Assembly (NCBI RefSeq): GCF_014646015.1
Contig: NZ_BMMQ01000002.1
Location: 310,277 to 374,276 of the forward strand
DNA from: Microbacterium nanhaiense
GTDB lineage: Bacteria; Actinomycetota; Actinomycetes; Actinomycetales; Microbacteriaceae
DNA: 64,000 nucleotides
Direction of reading: 5' to 3'
The notes below the pieces were generated by a model that saw only the letters and a list, made by a program, of their open reading frames with translations, searched no databases and was not told where the DNA came from. This document shows, in pieces, positions 20,154 to 29,263 of this stretch. Position 1 is the first letter of the stretch. The number at the start of each line of letters is the position of its first letter. The translations under genes were made by a program, and so were the position numbers.

Positions 20154-21845
20154 GTGACTGAAGCGTTCAACCCGCCGCGCCCGTGGATCGCCTCGTACGC
20201 ACCCGGCGTCCCCGATGACCTTCCGGAGATGAGCGGTTCGCTCCTCGATCTCGTGCGTGATTCGGCCAGAGAACATCCGGATGCGCCGGCGCTCGAGTTC
20301 TTCGGACGCGTCACGAACTACCGTCAGCTGGACGAGGCGATCGAGCGCGCGGCCGCGGGGCTCTACGCGCAGGGAGTGCGCCGCGGCGACCCCGTCGCCC
20401 TCGTCCTTCCGAACTGTTCCCAGCACATCATCGCCTTTTACGCGGTGCTCCGCCTCGGCGCGATCGTCGTCGAGCACAATCCGCTCTACACCGCTCGGGA
20501 GCTGCGCAAGCAGTTCGAGGATCACGGCGCGAAGCACGCGATCGTCTGGAGCAAGGTCGCCAAGACCATTCAGGAGTTCCCGCAGGATCTCGCCGTCTCC
20601 TCGCTCATCTCGGTCGACATCACTCGCGGGATGCCGGGGTACATGCGCGCGGCGCTGAGCCTGCCGGTGCCGAAGCTCAAGGCCCAGCGCGCGCAGCTCA
20701 CCGAGCGCGTGCGCGGCGCCGTCAGCTGGGAGGCCATCGTCGGGTACGCGCCGATCGGATCCGATGTTCCAGCTCCCGACACCGACGACACCGCGGTGAT
20801 CCAGTACACGAGCGGCACCACGGGGGATCCCAAGGGCGCAACGCTCACGCACCGGAACCTCCTCGCGAACGCGGCGCAGGCGCGGGCCTGGACGCCGGAG
20901 GTGTCGAACGGAGAGGGGACCGTCGTCTACGCCGTGCTGCCGATGTTCCACGCGTATGGGCTGACCCTCTGCCTGACGTTCGCGATGTCGCGCGCCGCGC
21001 GCCTGGTGCTCTTCCCGAAGTTCGACCCGGACATGGTCCTCAAGGTCACGAAGAAGTACCCCGCGACGGTACTCCCCGCCGTTCCCCCGATCGCCGAACG
21101 GCTGCTGGGGCGGGCGCAGGAGCGCGGCGTGTCGCTCCGGGGCACCGGCATCGGCGTCTCGGGGGCCATGGCGCTGGACGATGCGCTCGTCGTGCCGTGG
21201 GAGAAGGAAACCGGCGGAATGCTCGTCGAGGGCTACGGCCTGAGCGAGTGCTCGCCCGTGCTGATCGTGAATCCCGTTTCGGACGCTCGGAAGGCTGGCA
21301 CGATCGGGCTCCCGCTGCCGGGCACCGAGGCCCGGGTCGTCGACCCGGACAACCCGAGCGTCGACGTCGCGCCGGGCGAGGCGGGCGAACTCGTCGTGCG
21401 CGGCCCGCAGGTGTTCGGCGGCTATTACGGCCGTCCGGAGGAGACCGAGCGAGTCTTCGTGGACGGCTGGTTCCGCACCGGCGACATCGTCGAGATGGAC
21501 GAGGATGGTTTCTTCCGGGTTGTCGACCGCATCAAGGAGCTGATCATCACGAGCGGCTTCAACGTGGCACCGACGGAGGTGGAGATCGCGCTGCGTCAGC
21601 ACCCCGCGATCGCCGATGCCGCCGTCGTCGGGCTGCCGTCGAAGGAGCACGGTGAAGAAGTCGTCGCGGCCGTCGTGCTCGACGGCGATCCGGAGTTCGA
21701 CGCCGAGGAGGTGCGCGCCTTCGTGAAGAACATCCTCACGCCCTACAAGGCCCCGCGCCGTTTCGTCGTCGTCGACGAGCTGCCGAAGTCGATGATCGGC
21801 AAGGTCATGCGGCGCCAGGTGAAGCAGCAGCTGCTCGAGCGCTAA
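20154..21845 (+). CDS. Long-chain acyl-CoA ligase (AMP-binding)
   Basis: This 563-residue enzyme activates fatty acids with ATP and CoA. The AMP-binding P-loop YTSGTTGDPKGA lies near residues 221-232, the GYGLSECSP motif near 361-369, the WFRTGD motif near 442-447, and the catalytic lysine is near the C-terminus in SMIGKVMRR. These are the marks of the FadD class. The gene overlaps the convergent marR gene by 4 nt, which suggests the two are regulated together. Chain-length preference cannot be read from the sequence. Confidence 0.92.
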   Translation: MTEAFNPPRPWIASYAPGVPDDLPEMSGSLLDLVRDSAREHPDAPALEFFGRVTNYRQLDEAIERAAAGLYAQGVRRGDPVALVLPNCSQHIIAFYAVLRLGAIVVEHNPLYTARELRKQFEDHGAKHAIVWSKVAKTIQEFPQDLAVSSLISVDITRGMPGYMRAALSLPVPKLKAQRAQLTERVRGAVSWEAIVGYAPIGSDVPAPDTDDTAVIQYTSGTTGDPKGATLTHRNLLANAAQARAWTPEVSNGEGTVVYAVLPMFHAYGLTLCLTFAMSRAARLVLFPKFDPDMVLKVTKKYPATVLPAVPPIAERLLGRAQERGVSLRGTGIGVSGAMALDDALVVPWEKETGGMLVEGYGLSECSPVLIVNPVSDARKAGTIGLPLPGTEARVVDPDNPSVDVAPGEAGELVVRGPQVFGGYYGRPEETERVFVDGWFRTGDIVEMDEDGFFRVVDRIKELIITSGFNVAPTEVEIALRQHPAIADAAVVGLPSKEHGEEVVAAVVLDGDPEFDAEEVRAFVKNILTPYKAPRRFVVVDELPKSMIGKVMRRQVKQQLLER

Positions 21846-22270
21846 GCTCGCCTGCCCGCGAGCGGTGCGAGCGAGTCGCGGATCGCCGCGAGCTGTTCCA
21901 GGGAGAGGCCCGTGGCGGCGGCGACCTGCGGCGGCACGTCGAGCGCGCGGGCGCGGAGGGCTCGGCCCTCGTCGCTGAGCGCGATCTCGAGCCGGCGCTC
22001 GTCGCCCGCGCGGCGCTCACGCGTCACGAGGCTCTGCGCCTCCAGGCGCTTGACGAGCGGTGAGGCGGTCGCGGGATCCATCGCGATCTCCTCCGCGAGA
22101 TCGGTGAGCGAACGCGGGGATCGCTCCCAGAGCGCGAGCATCACGAGGTACTGCGGATGGGTGAGGCCGAGGGGTGCGAGGATCGGCCGGTAGGCCGAGA
22201 CGACGTTGCGCGCGGCCGTGACGAGGGCGAAGCACAGCTGGTTCTCGAGCAGGAGCATCTCGTCGGTCAT
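21842..22270 (-). CDS. MarR-family regulator
   Basis: This 142-residue winged-helix protein has a central HTH (RSLTDLAEEIAMDPATASPLVKRLEAQSL, about 61-89 in parts) and a wing with RERRAGDERR. It is convergent with the acyl-CoA ligase gene and divergent from the small protein at 22312. A palindrome in the divergent promoter is its likely operator. The ligand is unknown. Confidence 0.9.
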   Translation of the reverse strand: MTDEMLLLENQLCFALVTAARNVVSAYRPILAPLGLTHPQYLVMLALWERSPRSLTDLAEEIAMDPATASPLVKRLEAQSLVTRERRAGDERRLEIALSDEGRALRARALDVPPQVAAATGLSLEQLAAIRDSLAPLAGRRA

Positions 22271-22291
22271 ATCCGGAGTCTATCCCGGAAT

Positions 22292-22307
22292 TAGTTAGTA
22301 CACTAAG
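22292..22307. promoter_or_regulatory. Candidate MarR operator in divergent promoter
   Basis: TTAGT and ACTAA form inverted arms around a 6-nt centre (22292-22307). The site lies 22 nt upstream of the marR start and 5 nt upstream of the small protein's ATG, so it could control both directions. Confidence 0.6.
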
Positions 22308-22311
22308 AGTT

Positions 22312-22533
22312 ATGGCACAGAAGAAGCCGTTGCGCGAGCGGATCCGCGAGGCCGGCGGGCTGTATCTCTACATCAACACGAGGCTGATCAAGTACGCGGG
22401 GCCCGCCGCGCGCGGGCCGTACGGTCCCCGCGCCGAGCCGCCCTGCGGACACTGCGGGCGGCCGAAGGACGAGCACATCCCCGGCCCGGATGGCGGCCTG
22501 CGTTGTCCGGAGGGCGCGGGCGCGGACGCGTAG
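22312..22533 (+). CDS. Small CxxC conserved protein
   Basis: This 73-residue basic protein starts MAQKKPLRERIREAGG. Near the C-terminus it has CGHCGRPKDEH and a further Cys in GLRCPEG, arranged like a small zinc ribbon. It lies divergent from marR and 10 nt upstream of gatC. The coding frame is plausible because start, stop and G+C-biased third positions fit its neighbours, but no function can be given. Confidence 0.6.
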   Translation: MAQKKPLRERIREAGGLYLYINTRLIKYAGPAARGPYGPRAEPPCGHCGRPKDEHIPGPDGGLRCPEGAGADA

Positions 22534-22536
22534 ACT
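22531..22536 (+). promoter_or_regulatory. -10 hexamer TAGACT, leaderless pattern
   Basis: TAGACT ends 6 nt before the GTG of gatC at 22543 and overlaps the stop codon of the small upstream gene. Confidence 0.5.
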
Positions 22537-22542
22537 GGGGAC

Positions 22543-22842
22543 GTGTCTGAAATCACCCCCGATCTCGTGCGCCATCTCGGCGTGCTCGCCAGGATCCAGC
22601 TGTCCGAAGAAGAGGTGACCAGCCTCACCGGCGAACTCGATGCCATCGTGTCGAGCATCGCCGAGGTGAGTGAGGTCGCGACGAGCGACGTCGTGGCCAC
22701 GAGCCACCCGATCCCGCTCGTGAACGTGTTCCGCGAAGACGTCCCGGGAGACATGCTCTCGACCGAGGAGGCGCTGAAGAACGCGCCCGACCACGATGGC
22801 TCGCGCTTCCGCGTGACCGCGATTCTCGGAGAGGAGCAGTAA
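22543..22842 (+). CDS. gatC: Glu-tRNA(Gln)/Asp-tRNA(Asn) amidotransferase subunit C
   Basis: GatC is the small subunit that stabilises the GatA-GatB complex converting misacylated Glu-tRNA(Gln) or Asp-tRNA(Asn). The 99-residue protein shows the conserved [16 protein letters not shown] start and a [12 protein letters not shown] segment. It is the first gene of gatCAB, probably transcribed leaderless from its own -10 hexamer; its last base is the first base of the gatA start codon. Confidence 0.95.
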   Translation: MSEITPDLVRHLGVLARIQLSEEEVTSLTGELDAIVSSIAEVSEVATSDVVATSHPIPLVNVFREDVPGDMLSTEEALKNAPDHDGSRFRVTAILGEEQ

Positions 22843-24347
22843 TGAGCGAGCTGATCAGGCTTTCCGCCGCAGAGCTGGCGACGAAGCTCGCCGCGGGCGA
22901 GGTGTCGAGCGTCGAGGCCACACAGGCCCACCTCGATCGCATCGCCGCCGTCGACGGCGATGTGCACGCCTTCCTGCACGTCAACGAGGGCGCGCTCGAC
23001 GCCGCGCGCGCGATCGACGAGCGCCGGGCGGCGGGAGAGGCCCTCCACGAGCTGGCGGGCGTTCCCCTGGCCGTGAAGGACGTTCTCGTCACCACCGACA
23101 TGCCCTCCACGTCCGCGTCGAAGATCCTCGAGGGCTACATGTCGCCCTACGACGCCACCGTCGTCGCGAAGTCGCGCGAGGCAGGGCTCGTGCCGCTCGG
23201 CAAGACCAACATGGACGAGTTCGCGATGGGCTCGTCGACCGAGTTCTCGGCGTACGGACCGACCCACAACCCGTGGGACCTCGACCGGATTCCCGGCGGA
23301 TCCGGCGGCGGCTCGGCCGCGGCCGTCGCGGCCTTCGAGGCGCCCCTGGCCCTCGGCTCGGACACTGGCGGATCCATTCGTCAGCCCGCACACGTGACCG
23401 GCACCGTGGGCGTCAAGCCCACCTACGGCGGCGTCAGCCGCTACGGTTCGATCGCGCTCGCCTCGAGTCTCGACCAGATCGGACCCGTCGCGCGCACCGT
23501 GCTCGACTCGGCGCTGCTGCACGACGTCATCGGCGGACACGACCCGCATGACGCGACCTCGCTCACGACGCAGTGGCCGTCGTTTGCCGAGGCCGCGCGC
23601 GAGGGTGCCTCGGGCGAGGTCCTCAAGGGACTCAAGGTCGGCCTCGTCAAGGAGCTGCACGGCTTCTCGAAGGGCGTCGACGACTCGTTCCGCGCCGCCG
23701 TCGCGAAGCTGGAGGCCGCGGGTGCGGAGGTCGTGGAGATCAGTGCCCCGCACTTCAAGTACGCGACCGCCGCCTACTATCTGATCCTGCCCGCCGAGGC
23801 ATCGAGCAACCTGGCGAAGTTCGATTCCGTGCGCTTCGGCCTGCGGGCCGACGTTCCCGGTACCGTCGAGGACGTCATGTCCGCGACGCGCGACGCCGGC
23901 TTCGGTCCCGAGGTCAAGCGACGCATCATCCTCGGCACCTACGCGCTCTCGGCCGGATACTACGACGCGTACTACGGCAGCGCGCAGAAGGTCCGCACGC
24001 TCATCCAGCAGGACTTCGCGAACGCGTTCGCGGACGTCGACGTCATCGCGACGCCCGCGGCACCCACGACGGCGTTCAAGCTCGGGGAGAAGCTCGACGA
24101 CCCGCTGGCGATGTATGCCAACGACCTCGCCACGATCCCCGCGAACCTCGCGGGAATTCCGGGCATCACGCTGCCCTCGGGCCTGTCCGCCGAGGACGGC
24201 CTGCCGGTCGGTATCCAGTTCCTCGCTCCCGCCTACGAGGACGCACGCCTGTACCGCGTCTCCGCCGCCCTGGAGACCCTGCTCGTCGAGGAATGGGGCG
24301 GTCCGCTGCTCGACAAGGCACCCGCACTGAACGGAGGCGCTCGCTGA
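22842..24347 (+). CDS. gatA: Glu-tRNA(Gln) amidotransferase subunit A
   Basis: GatA releases ammonia from glutamine for tRNA transamidation. The 501-residue protein has the amidase signature: Lys in VPLAVKDVL, then a Gly/Ser-rich [12 protein letters not shown] with the cis-Ser, then the nucleophile Ser in [11 protein letters not shown]. The start codon shares one base with the gatC stop and the stop shares one base with the gatB start, so the three genes are tightly coupled. Confidence 0.97.
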   Translation: MSELIRLSAAELATKLAAGEVSSVEATQAHLDRIAAVDGDVHAFLHVNEGALDAARAIDERRAAGEALHELAGVPLAVKDVLVTTDMPSTSASKILEGYMSPYDATVVAKSREAGLVPLGKTNMDEFAMGSSTEFSAYGPTHNPWDLDRIPGGSGGGSAAAVAAFEAPLALGSDTGGSIRQPAHVTGTVGVKPTYGGVSRYGSIALASSLDQIGPVARTVLDSALLHDVIGGHDPHDATSLTTQWPSFAEAAREGASGEVLKGLKVGLVKELHGFSKGVDDSFRAAVAKLEAAGAEVVEISAPHFKYATAAYYLILPAEASSNLAKFDSVRFGLRADVPGTVEDVMSATRDAGFGPEVKRRIILGTYALSAGYYDAYYGSAQKVRTLIQQDFANAFADVDVIATPAAPTTAFKLGEKLDDPLAMYANDLATIPANLAGIPGITLPSGLSAEDGLPVGIQFLAPAYEDARLYRVSAALETLLVEEWGGPLLDKAPALNGGAR

Positions 24348-25855
24348 TGGCGAAGCTCATGGACTTCGACAAGGCACTCGAGATGTTCGAGCCCGTCATC
24401 GGGCTCGAGGTGCACGTCGAGCTGAACACCAAGACGAAGATGTTCTCCGCGGCGGGAAACCCGGCGAACGAGGAGTTCCACGACGCCGAGCCGAACACGC
24501 TCGTCGCTCCCGTCGACCTCGGCCTGCCGGGCTCCATGCCCGTCGTCAACGCCGAGGCGATTCGCAGCTCGATCAGCCTGGGCCTCGCGCTCGGCTGCTC
24601 GATCGCACCGTCGAGCCGTTTCGCGCGCAAGAACTACTTCTACCCGGATCTCGGCAAGAACTACCAGATCAGCCAGTACGACGAGCCGATCGCGTTCGAG
24701 GGATCCGTCGAGGTCGAGCTCGAGGACGGCGAGATCATCGTCGTTCCGATCGAGCGAGCGCACATGGAGGAGGACGCCGGCAAGCTGACGCACGTCGGCG
24801 GTACCTCGGGTCGCATCCAGGGCGCATCGAGCTCGCTCGTCGACTACAACCGTGCGGGCGTGCCGCTCGTCGAGATCGTCACCAAGCCGATCTTCGGCAC
24901 GGAGCACCGCGCCCCCGAGGTCGCAAAGGCGTATCTCGCGACGATCCGCGACATCGCGCGCGGTCTCGGCATCAGCGAGGCGCGCATGGAGCGCGGCAAC
25001 ATTCGCTGCGATGCCAACGTCTCGCTGCGTCCCCGCGGGGCAGAGAAGCTCGGCACCCGCACCGAGACGAAGAACGTCAACTCGATGCGCTCCGTCGAGC
25101 GCGCGGTCCGATACGAGATCCGCCGGCAGGCCGCGATTCTCGCCGACGGCGGATCCATCACGCAGGAGACCCGCCACTGGCACGAGGACACGGGGGAGAC
25201 CTCGCCGGGTCGCCCGAAGTCCGACGCCGACGACTACCGCTACTTCCCGGAGCCCGACCTGCTGCCGGTTGCGCCGAGCGAGGAGCTGATCGAGGAGCTT
25301 CGCGCGAAGCTTCCGGAGGCCCCCGCCGCGAAGCGTCGACGACTCAAGGGCGAATGGGGTTTCACCGACCTGGAGTTCCAGGACGTTGCGAACGCCGGCC
25401 TGACCGATGTCGTCGAGCAGACGATCGCCGCGGGTGCGACGGCCGCGTCGGCGCGCAAGTGGTGGACGGGAGAGATCGCCCGCGTCGCGAACGCCGAGGG
25501 CCGCGAGGCCGCCGAGCTCGTGAGCCCCGCCCACGTCGCGGAGCTGCAGCGGCTCGTCGACGAGGGGACCCTTACCGACAAGCTTGCGCGCCAGGTGCTC
25601 GAGGGCGTCATCGCTGGCGAGGGTTCGCCGAGCGAGGTCGTCGACGGCCGCGGACTGGCCGTCGTGTCCGATGACGGGGCTCTCATCGCCGCGATCGATG
25701 ACGCGCTGGCCTCGCAGCCGGATGTGCTCGAGAAGATCCGCGGCGGCAAGGTGCAGGCGGCGGGCGCCGTCATCGGTGCCGTGATGAAGGCCATGAAGGG
25801 CCAGGCCGACGCCGCCCGGGTGCGGGAGCTCGTGCTCGAGCGCGCCCAGGCCTGA
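24347..25855 (+). CDS. gatB: Glu-tRNA(Gln) amidotransferase subunit B
   Basis: GatB activates the misacylated tRNA by phosphorylation and accepts ammonia from GatA. The 502-residue protein has the family start [15 protein letters not shown] and [19 protein letters not shown] (about 90-108). The later [11 protein letters not shown] segment and C-terminal YqeY-like helical domain are present too. The ATG at 24347 overlaps the gatA stop. A strong terminator follows. Confidence 0.97.
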   Translation: MAKLMDFDKALEMFEPVIGLEVHVELNTKTKMFSAAGNPANEEFHDAEPNTLVAPVDLGLPGSMPVVNAEAIRSSISLGLALGCSIAPSSRFARKNYFYPDLGKNYQISQYDEPIAFEGSVEVELEDGEIIVVPIERAHMEEDAGKLTHVGGTSGRIQGASSSLVDYNRAGVPLVEIVTKPIFGTEHRAPEVAKAYLATIRDIARGLGISEARMERGNIRCDANVSLRPRGAEKLGTRTETKNVNSMRSVERAVRYEIRRQAAILADGGSITQETRHWHEDTGETSPGRPKSDADDYRYFPEPDLLPVAPSEELIEELRAKLPEAPAAKRRRLKGEWGFTDLEFQDVANAGLTDVVEQTIAAGATAASARKWWTGEIARVANAEGREAAELVSPAHVAELQRLVDEGTLTDKLARQVLEGVIAGEGSPSEVVDGRGLAVVSDDGALIAAIDDALASQPDVLEKIRGGKVQAAGAVIGAVMKAMKGQADAARVRELVLERAQA

Positions 25856-25869
25856 GCGGATCCGCGTCG

Positions 25870-25910
25870 GCGGCCGGCTCCCGTGACACGGGAGCCGGCC
25901 GCTTCGTTTG
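25870..25910 (+). terminator. Rho-independent terminator of gatCAB
   Basis: A perfect 15-bp stem (25870-25884 with 25888-25902) closes on a 3-nt GAC loop and is followed by a T-rich TTCGTTTG. This is the strongest intrinsic terminator in the window. Confidence 0.9.
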
Positions 25911-25924
25911 TCAGGGGGATCCGC

Positions 25925-25930
25925 GACAAT
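25925..25930 (+). promoter_or_regulatory. -10 hexamer GACAAT, leaderless pattern
   Basis: GACAAT ends 6 nt before the GTG of dinB at 25937. It supports that start rather than the in-frame GTG at 25883, which lies inside the gatB terminator. Confidence 0.5.
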
Positions 25931-25936
25931 GGATCC

Positions 25937-27187
25937 GTGAGCAAGCAGGACGGTTCGGGCAGGCTGTACTCGCCTCCCGGGGCGGATGACACGGGCGCGC
26001 ACATCCTCCACGTCGACATGGACGCGTTCTTCGTCGCGGTGGAGACGCTCGACGATCCCTCGCTCGCGGGAAAGCCGGTCGTGATCGCGCACCGCGATGG
26101 TCGCTCGGTGGTCTCGAGCGCCTCGTACGAGGCTCGCCGCTTCGGCGTGCGCTCCGCGATGCCGCTGGGCATGGCGTTGCAGCGCTGTCCTCAGGCGCTC
26201 GTCGTGCCGCCGACATACGAGCGCTACCGCGAGACGTCTGCGCGCGTGATGGACATCTTCCGCAGCATCACGCCGCTCGTCGAACCGCTCTCGATCGACG
26301 AGGCCTTCCTCGACGTGCGCGGGGTGCGACGCCTCTGGGGATCGCCCGGCGAGGTCGCTTCGCTGATCCGTCGCCGGGTGAAGGAGGAAATCGGTATCAC
26401 GTGCAGCGTCGGCGGTGCCGCGACGAAGCACGTCGCGAAGATGGCGTCGACGGCGTCGAAGCCGAACGGACGCCTCATCATCCCCGCCGCCCGCACGCAG
26501 GAGTTCCTCGATCCGCGACCGGCGGGCTCGATGTGGGGCGTGGGGCCGAAGGCGGCGGAGAGCCTCGCGGCTCGGGCGATCCGCACGATCCGCGATGTGC
26601 GTCACACGCCCGTCGGAACGCTCTCCCGGATCCTCGGCTCGGCACAGGCACAGCGGGTGCACGAGCTCGCCAACGGTCGCGATCCGCGCGGAGTGGAGAC
26701 CGAGCGGGTGGAGAAGAGCGTCTCCCACGAGGAGACCTTCGCGCACGACGTGTCGGACGTCGAGTTCCTGAACGCCGAGATCCTGCGACTCGCCGATCGC
26801 GTTGCCGTGCGGTTGCGGCGAGGGGGTCTGGAGGCGGGCGGCGTGGCGATCAAGCTCCGCTTCGCCGACTTCCAGACGATCACGCGCTCACAGTCGCTCT
26901 CGGAGCCGACCGCCGTCGGTTACCGCATCGGCCGGTTGGGACGAGAGCTCCTGGCCGGGGTCGACATGCGGGCCGCGGTGCGGCTGATCGGCGTCCGAGC
27001 GGAACGTCTCGTCCCCGCGGGTTCGGCGGCCCTCGCCCTCTGGGACGACGACGGCGAGTGGAAGCAGGTCGAGGGCGCGCTCGATCAGCTCTCGGAACGG
27101 TTCGGAACGGGGTCGATCACGCGCGCCACCCACCTTCGCGCGGACGGGCGTCGACCTCCCGAACGACCGCCCGAAGAGAGCGACTGA
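25937..27187 (+). CDS. dinB: DNA polymerase IV (Y-family)
   Basis: This is a translesion polymerase. The 416-residue protein has HVDMDAFFVAVE near residue 25 (first catalytic Asp), SIDEAFLDV (second acidic pair), a helix-hairpin-helix near GVGPKAAESL and a little-finger domain. The chosen GTG follows a -10 element by 6 nt; an in-frame GTG 54 nt upstream lies inside the terminator stem and is unlikely. No SOS box is evident before it. Confidence 0.94.
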   Translation: MSKQDGSGRLYSPPGADDTGAHILHVDMDAFFVAVETLDDPSLAGKPVVIAHRDGRSVVSSASYEARRFGVRSAMPLGMALQRCPQALVVPPTYERYRETSARVMDIFRSITPLVEPLSIDEAFLDVRGVRRLWGSPGEVASLIRRRVKEEIGITCSVGGAATKHVAKMASTASKPNGRLIIPAARTQEFLDPRPAGSMWGVGPKAAESLAARAIRTIRDVRHTPVGTLSRILGSAQAQRVHELANGRDPRGVETERVEKSVSHEETFAHDVSDVEFLNAEILRLADRVAVRLRRGGLEAGGVAIKLRFADFQTITRSQSLSEPTAVGYRIGRLGRELLAGVDMRAAVRLIGVRAERLVPAGSAALALWDDDGEWKQVEGALDQLSERFGTGSITRATHLRADGRRPPERPPEESD

Positions 27188-27192
27188 GCGGG

Positions 27193-27198
27193 TACGCT
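27193..27198 (+). promoter_or_regulatory. -10 hexamer TACGCT, leaderless pattern
   Basis: TACGCT ends 6 nt before the ATG at 27205. Confidence 0.45.
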
Positions 27199-27204
27199 GA
27201 TGTC

Positions 27205-27531
27205 ATGCCCAACATCGCGATGGAACTCGGAAAGATCAGCGGCAAGCTCGGCGTGACCGCCGCCTATGGCGAACAGCAGGACCTCGACGGCGTCAAGGTC
27301 CTGCCGGTCGCCGCGACGTGGTCGGGCTTCGGAGGAGGCAACGACGAGGCCGGAAACGGTGGCGGTGGCGGTGGCGGCTTCTCGCTCCCCGTGGGGGCGT
27401 ACATCCGTCGCGGCAGCGAGTTCCGTTTCGCGCCGAACCCCGTGACGCTGCTCGCAGTGCTCACGCCGTTCGTCTGCGTGGCCGGGCGCGCGCTCGGCTA
27501 CGTCATCAAGTGCCTCAAGAAGCGCCGCTGA
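27205..27531 (+). CDS. GerW/YtfJ-like protein
   Basis: This 108-residue protein resembles the GerW (YtfJ) family named from Bacillus sporulation; in non-sporulating actinobacteria its role is unknown. It has the family's KVLPVAATWSGFGGG segment, a glycine run (about 51-58) and a hydrophobic C-terminal helix (about 76-95) followed by basic residues, suggesting membrane contact. It overlaps the next frame by 4 nt. Confidence 0.78.
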   Translation: MPNIAMELGKISGKLGVTAAYGEQQDLDGVKVLPVAATWSGFGGGNDEAGNGGGGGGGFSLPVGAYIRRGSEFRFAPNPVTLLAVLTPFVCVAGRALGYVIKCLKKRR

Positions 27532-28079
27532 ACGCTCTCGATTCGGCCGCGTTCGACCGTGCGGTCGGCGCGGCCCTTCGCGTGCTCGGCACGGATCCGC
27601 GCGGCCGCGTCGTGATCGACGGCCGCAGCGGTTCGGGGAAGACGACGCTCGCGCGCCGCATCGCGGAGCTCGGCGGTGCACGCCTCGTGTCGCTCGACGA
27701 GTTCTACGAAGGCTGGGCGGGTCTTGCCGGGGCGACCCGAACGTCCGCCCGGCTCGTCGAGGCGCACGCGCGCGGATCCGTCGGGCACTACCGCCGCTGG
27801 GACTGGGAACGTGGCGAGTTCGCGGACCGTGACACCGCGGTGGATCCTGCCGTACCGCTCGTGATCGAGGGCTGCGGAGCGCTCTCACCGCGCGCCGCGG
27901 AGCACGCCAGCACGACGATCTGGATCGATGGCGATCCCGACGTCCGCAAGCGCCTCGCCCTGACGCGCGACGGCGATGCCTTCGCCCCCTATTGGGACAT
28001 GTGGGCGGATCAGGAGGACGAGCACATTCGGGCGAACGACCCTGCCGCGCTCGCTCAGCTCTCGTTCTCGGCGACCTGA
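27528..28079 (+). CDS. P-loop nucleoside/uridine-kinase-like ATP-binding protein
   Basis: This cytoplasmic P-loop protein of about 183 residues has a Walker A motif in DGRSGSGKTT, SLDEFYEGW just after it, and a polar C-terminus, like small uridine-kinase or AAA-type ATPases annotated in Microbacterium. The start is uncertain. A CTG at 27528 overlaps the upstream stop and keeps the frame fully open; a GTG near 27583 would still leave the P-loop intact. The 3' end overlaps the convergent DUF2017 gene by 25 nt. Confidence 0.7.
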   Translation: MNALDSAAFDRAVGAALRVLGTDPRGRVVIDGRSGSGKTTLARRIAELGGARLVSLDEFYEGWAGLAGATRTSARLVEAHARGSVGHYRRWDWERGEFADRDTAVDPAVPLVIEGCGALSPRAAEHASTTIWIDGDPDVRKRLALTRDGDAFAPYWDMWADQEDEHIRANDPAALAQLSFSAT

Positions 28080-28516
28080 ACGAGGCCCTCGAGCCGGTAC
28101 CCGAGCCACTCGTAGAGGCCGTATGCCGGGTCGTCCTCGTCGTGCTCACCGTCGTCGGTGATGCCGAGCCTGCTCGCCAGCACGAGGCGTACCGCGGAGA
28201 GGGTGCGCAGCCACGGCTCGAGGTCGGCGATCGACACGTCGACGGGGGAGAGCGCCTCGTCGACCGACGCCGGTTCGATGCGCGCGAGATCGGCGGCGAC
28301 GGTCGCGGCGTCGTGGGCGCGACGACCCAGCAGCTCATCGCGCGTCGCGCGACGGAACTCGCCGGATGCGTCCGCATCCTCGGGGTAGACGTCGGGCGTG
28401 AGACGTTCGACCGCGGGGTCGCCGTCGGATTCGGTAACGAGCGTCTGGAACTGGCCAACGAGGTCTGCCAGGTGGGCGGCCTCCACGCGGGTCAGGGTGA
28501 GGATCACGTGGGTCAC
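28055..28516 (-). CDS. DUF2017-family protein
   Basis: This 153-residue protein is a conserved actinobacterial partner of clpS loci. It is rich in Asp and Glu, with a C-terminal region (AVRLVLASRLGI and AYGLYEWLGYRLEGLV) typical of DUF2017. The GTG start overlaps the clpS stop by 4 nt, so the pair is translationally coupled. Its function is not established. Confidence 0.85.
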   Translation of the reverse strand: MTHVILTLTRVEAAHLADLVGQFQTLVTESDGDPAVERLTPDVYPEDADASGEFRRATRDELLGRRAHDAATVAADLARIEPASVDEALSPVDVSIADLEPWLRTLSAVRLVLASRLGITDDGEHDEDDPAYGLYEWLGYRLEGLVQVAENES

Positions 28517-28800
28517 TGGGGTGCCTTTCGAACGGTCGCCCACAGCCCGTAGTCGTGCATGGCCTGGGCGTGCAATTCCATCTGCTCGCGGGCGCCCTCG
28601 GCGACGACCGCGTGGCCGTCGTGGTGCACCTGGAGCATGCGCTTGGTGGCGAGCTCCTGCGAGAAACCGAAGTACTGGCGGAAGACGCGGACGACATAGC
28701 TCATGAGGTTGACCGGGTCGTCCCACACGACGGTCTGCCAGGGAACGTCGGGGGCCGCCTCGAGCTTCTCATCGGCCTGCCGGTCGGTGAGGGTGCTCAT
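28513..28800 (-). CDS. clpS: ClpS adaptor
   Basis: ClpS delivers N-degron substrates to ClpAP/ClpCP proteases. The 95-residue protein shows the signature WQTVVWDDPVNLMSYV (about 20-35), the MLQVHHDGHAVV helix with the His residues, and a C-terminal strand. The ATG at 28800 overlaps the upstream stop by 4 nt. An earlier GTG two codons upstream is possible but less likely. Confidence 0.93.
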   Translation of the reverse strand: MSTLTDRQADEKLEAAPDVPWQTVVWDDPVNLMSYVVRVFRQYFGFSQELATKRMLQVHHDGHAVVAEGAREQMELHAQAMHDYGLWATVRKAPQ

Positions 28801-29138
28801 GCCCACCCCAGTTCGTGCAGCTGCTCGTCGTCGATGCCATAGAAGTGCGCGATCTCATGGACGAGGGTGGTGTGCACCTCGTCGCGCAGCTCGTCGAGCG
28901 TTTCGCACTGCTCGAGGTGCGGCTCGCGGTAGATGATGATGCGATCGGGCAGCTCGCCCATGCCGTAGGAGCCGCGCTCGGTCACGGCGACGCCGTCGTA
29001 GAGCCCGAGCAGGCCGAGGGATCCGTCTTCCGGGCGGTCCTCGACGACGAAGATCACGTTGTCGAGCCCGTCGACCATGTCGTCCGGAAGCTGATCCAGC
29101 TCCTCGATGACGAGTGCTTCGAACTCCTCGGCATTCAT
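28797..29138 (-). CDS. Zincin-like metallopeptidase family protein
   Basis: This 113-residue small protein has the zinc motif HEIAHFYG (His94, Glu95, His98), followed by a Asp pair in DDEQLHELGW that could give a third ligand. It matches the short actinobacterial 'metallopeptidase family' proteins that precede clpS. Peptidase activity is inferred from the motif. It is the first gene of the three-gene operon zincin-clpS-DUF2017. Confidence 0.88.
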   Translation of the reverse strand: MNAEEFEALVIEELDQLPDDMVDGLDNVIFVVEDRPEDGSLGLLGLYDGVAVTERGSYGMGELPDRIIIYREPHLEQCETLDELRDEVHTTLVHEIAHFYGIDDEQLHELGWA

Positions 29139-29195
29139 GTCTCTACTCTATCGAGGCGGACCGGAATCGCGCCGTGCTCGGTCGGCGGAGATGAT

Positions 29196-29238
29196 CCCGA
29201 ACTGCGGAGAGATCGCGCGATCGGATCCGCAGTTCGGG
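29196..29238 (-). terminator. Hairpin after the RNase H gene
   Basis: Perfect 13-nt arms (29196-29208 and 29226-29238) enclose a 17-nt loop that itself contains the palindrome GATCGCGCGATC. It is 25 nt downstream of the RNase H stop. There is no T-run. Confidence 0.5.
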
Positions 29239-29263
29239 GCCATTTCCGAGAGTTCGGTTCGGC

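Noticed and set aside
24233-26746. An 837-residue minus-strand frame across gatB and dinB
   Set aside because: It shadows two well-supported genes and crosses the strong terminator; no motif supports it.
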